This document shows positions 45,491-50,285 of a stretch of 50,285 bases of DNA, in pieces. The notes beneath the pieces are model-generated. The model was not told the DNA's origin, ran no database searches, and was given only the letters and a program-made list of their open reading frames with translations. Positions within the stretch are counted from its first letter, which is position 1. Each line of letters starts with the position of its first letter. Source of the DNA: Kiritimatiellia bacterium. Its GTDB lineage: Bacteria > Verrucomicrobiota > Kiritimatiellia > RFP12 > UBA1067. Where the stretch lies: positions 1-50,285 of the forward strand of contig JAGBTH010000016.1 of NCBI GenBank assembly GCA_017631385.1, given 5' to 3'. Both the position numbers and the translations under genes were made by a program.

Positions 45491-45533
45491 TAGATAAAAT
45501 GTCCGTCGCTTTTAACGACGGACATTTTATCTA
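45491..45533 (-). terminator. Perfect 18-bp hairpin after the 563-aa gene
   Basis: The stem is 45491-45508 against 45516-45533, with a 7-base loop (CTTTTAA) and the GC core GTCCGTCG/CGACGGAC. It follows the stop of the 45562-47253 gene by 28 bases. The T-rich ATTTTATCTA lies within the lower stem, so the structure is fully symmetric and can act on either strand. It very likely ends the upstream transcript and insulates the kinase pair. Confidence 0.75.
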
Positions 45534-45561
45534 CCAATTTCCTATCCGTAAAATTTCTAAC

Positions 45562-47253
45562 TTATGGAGTAGGTTCGACATCCGTTACAACAGCCCTAAA
45601 GAACGCAGGATCAATATACTCCCCATTGCTGTCTTTAGGCTTATCGGTCGTAACGTTTACCGTCTCTCCTTCGGCCTTAATCCACCCCGAAGCATCGCCT
45701 AGCTTATCAGCTGCCGTTGCCGCGGGCTCACTATACGCCTGAACGCCATAATATAACCCAGCTCGCGCATTAGTAACACCTACTATAACGGCAGTATCAG
45801 TTACTATTATAGCATCTCCCTTACCTGACGCTGTCTCGCCTATTACTGGCCTTACAGTATCATTTAGCGCCAATTCTATAATACCGTCTACTAAGCTTAC
45901 ATCATAGTAAGGGGCGAATGTAGCGTATTTATCGCCATTACTATCGATTAACGTATTCCCATTGAGCGTCCAGCCTTCAGGTATTTCAATCGTAACGCCG
46001 CTATTAGCATTTTCTATAAATGCTTCTGGACTCTCTGCGAGTGCTCCATTAATCATTGGCGCGCCAGCTTTCTTTTTCTGCATCTCAACAGTAAATCCAA
46101 ATGTCGCCCCTTTAGCCACCTTACCACTACTATTAGGTACAGTAACTTTGAAAATATAATAATCCTCTCCTATTTGACAAGGCTGCACACTATCCCCATT
46201 AAAATTAGCACTCACTAATTCATACCCATAATCTGGGAAAACTACGACAAAAGGCTCATAAATATTAACATTAATCGCCTCTTTATCTATATTAATGTTC
46301 GCACCCTCGTCTTCAAATAAATCTATCGTAGCGTTTTCGCCTGATGTTGTTATTGCATACGTCTCTATATCTTCTAACGTAGGAGCTGTCGTAAATACAA
46401 TATCATCTACCGCACCTACACCATCGAACGCTACCCCGGTTATTTTATTATTGCCCGTAAAATCTCTAGTAGCCATACTTGGGAACGTAGTTATCATATT
46501 ACTAGGATCCCTATTAACATAATCTAATGTCGCCTCTACCTTTTCTTGATCCAGCCAAATTTCGAACCCCGGCGTATGTTGCTCGCCAGCTTTCGCGATA
46601 TTATTAATCGCTTTAATGGTTAAGCGATGCCATTCATTAGGCTTAACCTCAATATTAGTTAGATAATTAGTAGGGCTAACCATATTATTATAGCCAGGAT
46701 TCAAATACTTACCAGCCGTAATAACGATATTCGTAAATGGCGTAGTTTCGCCGAATAACCCTGGCGCTTCTACGCATACATTACTCGGTGAAGCATAAAG
46801 CCACACAATAATCTTATCGGTATATTCTTGAATATCGCTTCGCCAGCCAACCTCAGGCGATACATAATCAGTCTCAAATTGAACGATAGAATCGAAATAT
46901 AATGGCGACTCCTTAAGTGATATAGCGGGCTTACCGCTAGCATCAACTTCAGTCGAATCAACTTTACGAAAAATAGGATCGACCGTATTTATAGATAAGG
47001 CCTTAGTATTAGAAGCAAGTGAAGCATATTTTTCGGGATGACTTACGGCTTCATAACTTTCGAACCCATTAGTTGCCGTAACATCGAAAACTTCAAATAT
47101 ACTACCTTCAACACCATTTGTACTCCAATATGGATCTGTAGCAATCGGCAATTCGCCAATCGCTAACTCTTCAAACGAAGTATCAGCGCCACCTTCAGCC
47201 CTTACAATAAGGCCCATAGATATCATAAACATTACTAAAATTAACTTTTTCAT
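45562..47253 (-). CDS. Secreted LamG/jelly-roll-like protein (563 aa)
   Basis: The signal peptide MKKLILVMFMISMGLIVRA is followed by a beta-rich first half that looks like a concanavalin-type jelly roll (WSTNGVEGS, NEWHRLTIKAINN, GVAFDGVGAVDDIVFT). The second half has an Ig-like segment (about 300-390), a linker, and a C-terminal module ending in FFRAVVTDVEPTP, matching the GFFKVVVTE tail of the 4130-aa protein. I read it as a secreted carbohydrate- or surface-binding partner of the glycine-rich protein coded just upstream (49-bp gap). ATG 47253 is chosen because GGGAG lies eight bases before it and a signal peptide follows directly; upstream in-frame starts would bury the signal. Confidence 0.8.
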   Translation of the reverse strand: MKKLILVMFMISMGLIVRAEGGADTSFEELAIGELPIATDPYWSTNGVEGSIFEVFDVTATNGFESYEAVSHPEKYASLASNTKALSINTVDPIFRKVDSTEVDASGKPAISLKESPLYFDSIVQFETDYVSPEVGWRSDIQEYTDKIIVWLYASPSNVCVEAPGLFGETTPFTNIVITAGKYLNPGYNNMVSPTNYLTNIEVKPNEWHRLTIKAINNIAKAGEQHTPGFEIWLDQEKVEATLDYVNRDPSNMITTFPSMATRDFTGNNKITGVAFDGVGAVDDIVFTTAPTLEDIETYAITTSGENATIDLFEDEGANINIDKEAINVNIYEPFVVVFPDYGYELVSANFNGDSVQPCQIGEDYYIFKVTVPNSSGKVAKGATFGFTVEMQKKKAGAPMINGALAESPEAFIENANSGVTIEIPEGWTLNGNTLIDSNGDKYATFAPYYDVSLVDGIIELALNDTVRPVIGETASGKGDAIIVTDTAVIVGVTNARAGLYYGVQAYSEPAATAADKLGDASGWIKAEGETVNVTTDKPKDSNGEYIDPAFFRAVVTDVEPTP

Positions 47254-47302
47254 GAACATATCTCCCATCTCTATCTTATTCATTCTATACCCCAACCCCC
47301 TC

Positions 47303-50285
47303 TTAACGTACTATAATACGTGTACCACCTGGTGATTGACTAAAATAAAGATTATACTTCGATTCATCCCAGTACAATTTTGCATTAACCCTCTCTGTTA
47401 CATCAACACCGTTCGCAGTAACTTTGAGAGTATACGTTAATTCTTTATCGCGAAGTCCAGAAAAAAGTGTTAATATTTTAACAGGCTTAGTATATTTATA
47501 ATCAGTTACATCAATATTAATAGCACAATTTGCATTTTGACTCAACTCACTCACCATAATATTCGCAAAATAGTCATCAAAATTAGGGACTACCTTCAAT
47601 TTAATATCCAATGTTCGACCATCAAGATTAATTTTAGAATAATCATCATCCGATGAAAAAGCCCATAGTGACCGTAATATAGCCCTTCTATTCTCACCAT
47701 CTTTAAAAATTATTTTCTTAGCCAAACCCTTATCAGCTATACCTTTATTTGTACTACCGCCGCTACCAGTAATAAAATCCCATTTCGAATTACTAATCTC
47801 AACAACCGAACCATCTACCGCCGAAGAATCCGCTATATATGTACGGCTATCCAAATTCTTAATAGCGAACTTACTCACTGTTGTTGGAGAAAATTTCAAA
47901 TGTCCATACGCCGTATAATCTATAAAATTATCACCATCAATAACAACCGTAGATCTAGCCGCTGGTATAATTGTATACTTATCCGTTGGTTTCGAAGCAG
48001 AAAGAGGCAATTTTACAGCCTTTAAAGTTAAGATTGAATTCGCCGCACCTAAGGTCACAGACGTTTTTTGGAATCCTAGCGTACCGTTACTGATTTCTAC
48101 CGAAATACTCTCGCTCATCTGAATAGCACCATCAATATACATCTTAGAGCCATTAAGATCAACTTTAGCATCCTTGGTAAATATAGCCTTAGATTGATAT
48201 TTGGTCCCAGAAATTGTTCCAGGGTATCCCAAGCATTCTTTGGTTGTATCATTGGGAGTCCAATTACGAATATCAGCCCATTTATACAGACCATTCTCAT
48301 CGGGTGTACCGCCACCAGTCCATGTATATATAATCGCGCCAGCATCCATTCGAACCTTCTCAACCTCCCCCGTAATAGGTCCAGTAAATATCTGTTCTTT
48401 CCAAGTATCAGTCTCTAACGAATTTTCTACCTTCACCTTCCAAATAAGCTTATCGGACAAAGAGGTATACGGAATAACTGCTGTAAAATCTACTGGCTTA
48501 CCAAACTCTACCTCTACATTTGGCTTACCAGACTCTCCCATAATGATATCACCGATACTATATACGAACTGTTTCGGCGCATTAACTTCTAACTGAGAGC
48601 TGTCATTAAGAGCCCAATAAACTTTAACAACCGTAGTGCCAAGTCCTGGAATTACTGAGCCAGAAATACGAAATTCCATTGGATCGTTTACGAATGTTAC
48701 TGAAGATACTGTAAGATTCGTAGCCGCCGAAGGAACTACGGTAGTTATAATAGGTTCGACGGATTGAATCGTACCTTCAATATCACCAAAGAACGAAATT
48801 TGATATTCTGCGCCAGGCTTAAGATCCGTAATTTCATATTCCCCAATGCCTTTAATCCCTTTTATAGCACTAACAAGATTCGTCTTAGTAAGCCCCTCGC
48901 CCACTATCCTATAACACGCATAAAGATTTAACATCTTATCAGAAACCGCTTCACAAGTCACCTCGTAAGGAATTACGATCTTACGATCAGATCCGACATG
49001 CGGAGGTTCTGAGATATTAATAAAATATTCAGGAATAATATCATTAATGAAAACCTCAAAAGTTACATGCTGAGGCGTCATGTTTTCCGATGTAAAATTA
49101 GCCGTACTTTCAGGGGGATAATAAGTAACGACATATACGCCTGGCTCAAAAATTTTACTAGTATTACCATCGAACTCTTTTTCTAGAGCACCATCCTTCG
49201 AAATCATCGCTTTAGCTTCTCCGACTTGAGCCTTTGGAGGTGTAATAACACCCGCAGCAACGTCAACATTGAGTGTCCAAGAATTCGTATTAATCGACAC
49301 GCTAGAAATCCATTCATTCGAAGCCGGAAGGATCCTCCACGTAAAGTTTCTAGGTTCATTCGTCTCTGTATCAGACCAAGGATATCCATCCCGAGGAGTT
49401 AGCGTAATATGATATTCGCCAGCATCAGTCGCACTTACAGTGCCAGATACAGTATACGTAGATCCATTTCCTATTGTCTGTTCTTCACCAGTATAAGTAC
49501 GATCAGCTAAAACCTCCTCAATTTCATCAATATCAATAACACATCTGTAGCGCAAGACTACAATGCCCGAGCCGCCAGCACCACCATCTCCCGTACGAGA
49601 ACCGCCACCGCCACCGCCACCTTGGTTAGGGAGTGCGTTCTTACCTTTTCCTGCATAAACACCATCACCAGCACCAGTACCGCCAACGCCAGCACTACCC
49701 CAGGTAGAACTACCGCCACCGCCTGAGCCATATACTACAAGCGCGCCAGAAATATCAGAAGCAAGACCTTCGCCGCCATCGCCGCCTTTATAATCACCAA
49801 CTTTAGTACCATTACCACCTACTTCAGTAGCTCCGCCACCGCCACCAGCAGCACCATAACCATAACTTCCATTAGCTACGGTACAGCCAGCACCTCCGGC
49901 ATTAGCATATTTCTCAGAGCTTAATATGTATGTCGCATCTACTGAGCCTGCATTGGCTGTACCACCAGATTTATTAGAACGTCCTCCACCGCCAGAACCA
50001 CCAGCATCTCCAGCATTACCATTAGTATAACTTGAGCTATTTGATGCACCCGCATCTCTACCTCCGCCCTTAGCAGTTACAATTGTTATTGAACCTAAAG
50101 CAATTGAAGAGTCAGCGCCACTAGAGCCAGCGCCATAACCACTATTATTCGTACCGCTATCGCCAGCCGCACCACCAGCACCTACTGTAATCGTAACAGT
50201 AGAGTTAGCGCTAAACTCCTTAATTACGCCAGTAATAACACCGCCGCCGCCGCCGCCGCCGCCAGCTTGGTGCGCATCATAAGCA
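47303..50285 (-). CDS. Large glycine-rich surface protein, 5' end outside the window
   Basis: The reading frame is open without a stop from the window edge to 47303, at least 994 residues; an apparent start at 49555 is only an internal TTG leucine codon. The first 243 visible residues are a glycine-rich domain (an eight-glycine run, many GGSGG blocks) closed by GGSGIVVLRY, matching GGSGIVVIKI of the 2883-aa protein. Next is a YTGEEQTIGNG MBG-like domain (ATDAGEYHITLTPRDGYPW), also shared. Then come further Ig or fibronectin-like segments and, in the last 250 residues, a beta-helix-like region typical of extracellular proteins, ending GTRIIVR. It is likely a secreted surface protein forming an operon with the 563-aa gene. 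Confidence 0.85.
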   Translation of the reverse strand, partial: AYDAHQAGGGGGGGGVITGVIKEFSANSTVTITVGAGGAAGDSGTNNSGYGAGSSGADSSIALGSITIVTAKGGGRDAGASNSSSYTNGNAGDAGGSGGGGRSNKSGGTANAGSVDATYILSSEKYANAGGAGCTVANGSYGYGAAGGGGGATEVGGNGTKVGDYKGGDGGEGLASDISGALVVYGSGGGGSSTWGSAGVGGTGAGDGVYAGKGKNALPNQGGGGGGGSRTGDGGAGGSGIVVLRYRCVIDIDEIEEVLADRTYTGEEQTIGNGSTYTVSGTVSATDAGEYHITLTPRDGYPWSDTETNEPRNFTWRILPASNEWISSVSINTNSWTLNVDVAAGVITPPKAQVGEAKAMISKDGALEKEFDGNTSKIFEPGVYVVTYYPPESTANFTSENMTPQHVTFEVFINDIIPEYFINISEPPHVGSDRKIVIPYEVTCEAVSDKMLNLYACYRIVGEGLTKTNLVSAIKGIKGIGEYEITDLKPGAEYQISFFGDIEGTIQSVEPIITTVVPSAATNLTVSSVTFVNDPMEFRISGSVIPGLGTTVVKVYWALNDSSQLEVNAPKQFVYSIGDIIMGESGKPNVEVEFGKPVDFTAVIPYTSLSDKLIWKVKVENSLETDTWKEQIFTGPITGEVEKVRMDAGAIIYTWTGGGTPDENGLYKWADIRNWTPNDTTKECLGYPGTISGTKYQSKAIFTKDAKVDLNGSKMYIDGAIQMSESISVEISNGTLGFQKTSVTLGAANSILTLKAVKLPLSASKPTDKYTIIPAARSTVVIDGDNFIDYTAYGHLKFSPTTVSKFAIKNLDSRTYIADSSAVDGSVVEISNSKWDFITGSGGSTNKGIADKGLAKKIIFKDGENRRAILRSLWAFSSDDDYSKINLDGRTLDIKLKVVPNFDDYFANIMVSELSQNANCAINIDVTDYKYTKPVKILTLFSGLRDKELTYTLKVTANGVDVTERVNAKLYWDESKYNLYFSQSPGGTRIIVR
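50241..50263. repeat. CCG/GGC trinucleotide run coding polyglycine
   Basis: An uninterrupted 23-base CCG run codes, on the minus strand, for most of an eight-glycine block in the glycine-rich domain of the truncated large protein. Slippage here would change glycine number without a frameshift. Confidence 0.8.

Noticed and set aside
45509..45515. A riboswitch or attenuator in the hairpin region before the kinase pair.
   Set aside because: The hairpin lies upstream of the promoter of the pair and right after the stop of the preceding gene, which is better explained as a transcript end.
49204..49555. A gene start at 49555 for the large glycine-rich protein.
   Set aside because: The codon is TTG inside GGSGIVVLRY, and the same frame stays open up to the window edge; the homologous 2883-aa protein has this motif at about residue 290, so the real start lies outside the window.

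Overview
The window is 50 kb of bacterial chromosome in which every gene I can support lies on the minus strand, so transcription runs from high to low coordinates. The best guess for the source is a member of the Verrucomicrobiota/Kiritimatiellota part of the PVC group. Evidence: a five-gene pilus-like operon with the content and order of Akkermansia Amuc_1102 to Amuc_1098; giant secreted proteins with glycine-rich, DUF2341-like, LamG and DxDGDG calcium motifs; and an outer-membrane secretin plus KDO-pathway and DAP-type peptidoglycan genes, which mean a Gram-negative envelope. This is inference from gene families; no rRNA gene or phylogenetic marker comparison was available.

Layout in transcription order. 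(1) 50285-45562: the 3' part of a very large glycine-rich surface protein (its 5' end is outside the window) and a 563-residue secreted protein, ended by a perfect 18-bp hairpin. (2) 45451-44265: a small two-gene unit with its own extended -10 promoter, coding a small protein and a HipA/CtkA-like kinase with an ATGA overlap. (3) 44252-22547: a promoter preceded by three 13-bp direct repeats drives a giant protein (2883 aa), an overlapping small lipoprotein (139 aa) and a second giant protein (4130 aa), followed by a GC-rich hairpin. (4) 22527-20137: acetate kinase and phosphate acetyltransferase, separated by an unusual repeat-rich intergenic region that holds a promoter. (5) 20140-184: a near-continuous run of fourteen genes with gaps of at most about 50 bp: KDO-pathway isomerase kdsD, the pilus/secretin operon, coaE, rho, a dicarboxylate/amino-acid symporter, an RfbD-like reductase, an N-terminally short MurE, a polytopic membrane protein, a GtrA-fused glycosyltransferase, and uvrA. 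(6) 183-1: a non-coding end with a weak hairpin and a 20-bp palindrome.

The genes combine into an envelope theme: LPS core and nucleotide-sugar steps, peptidoglycan, a secretin-based surface apparatus, and very large secreted proteins that probably act outside the cell. Pta-AckA gives acetate fermentation and ATP; rho, coaE and uvrA are housekeeping. The most unusual signals are short iterated repeats: a heptamer-based inverted-repeat element sits in frame inside both uvrA and coaE, a hexamer-based one flanks the pta promoter, and a third palindromic family lies at the left edge. No tRNA, rRNA, insertion sequence or CRISPR array was seen, and no gene-free stretch exceeds about 215 bp.
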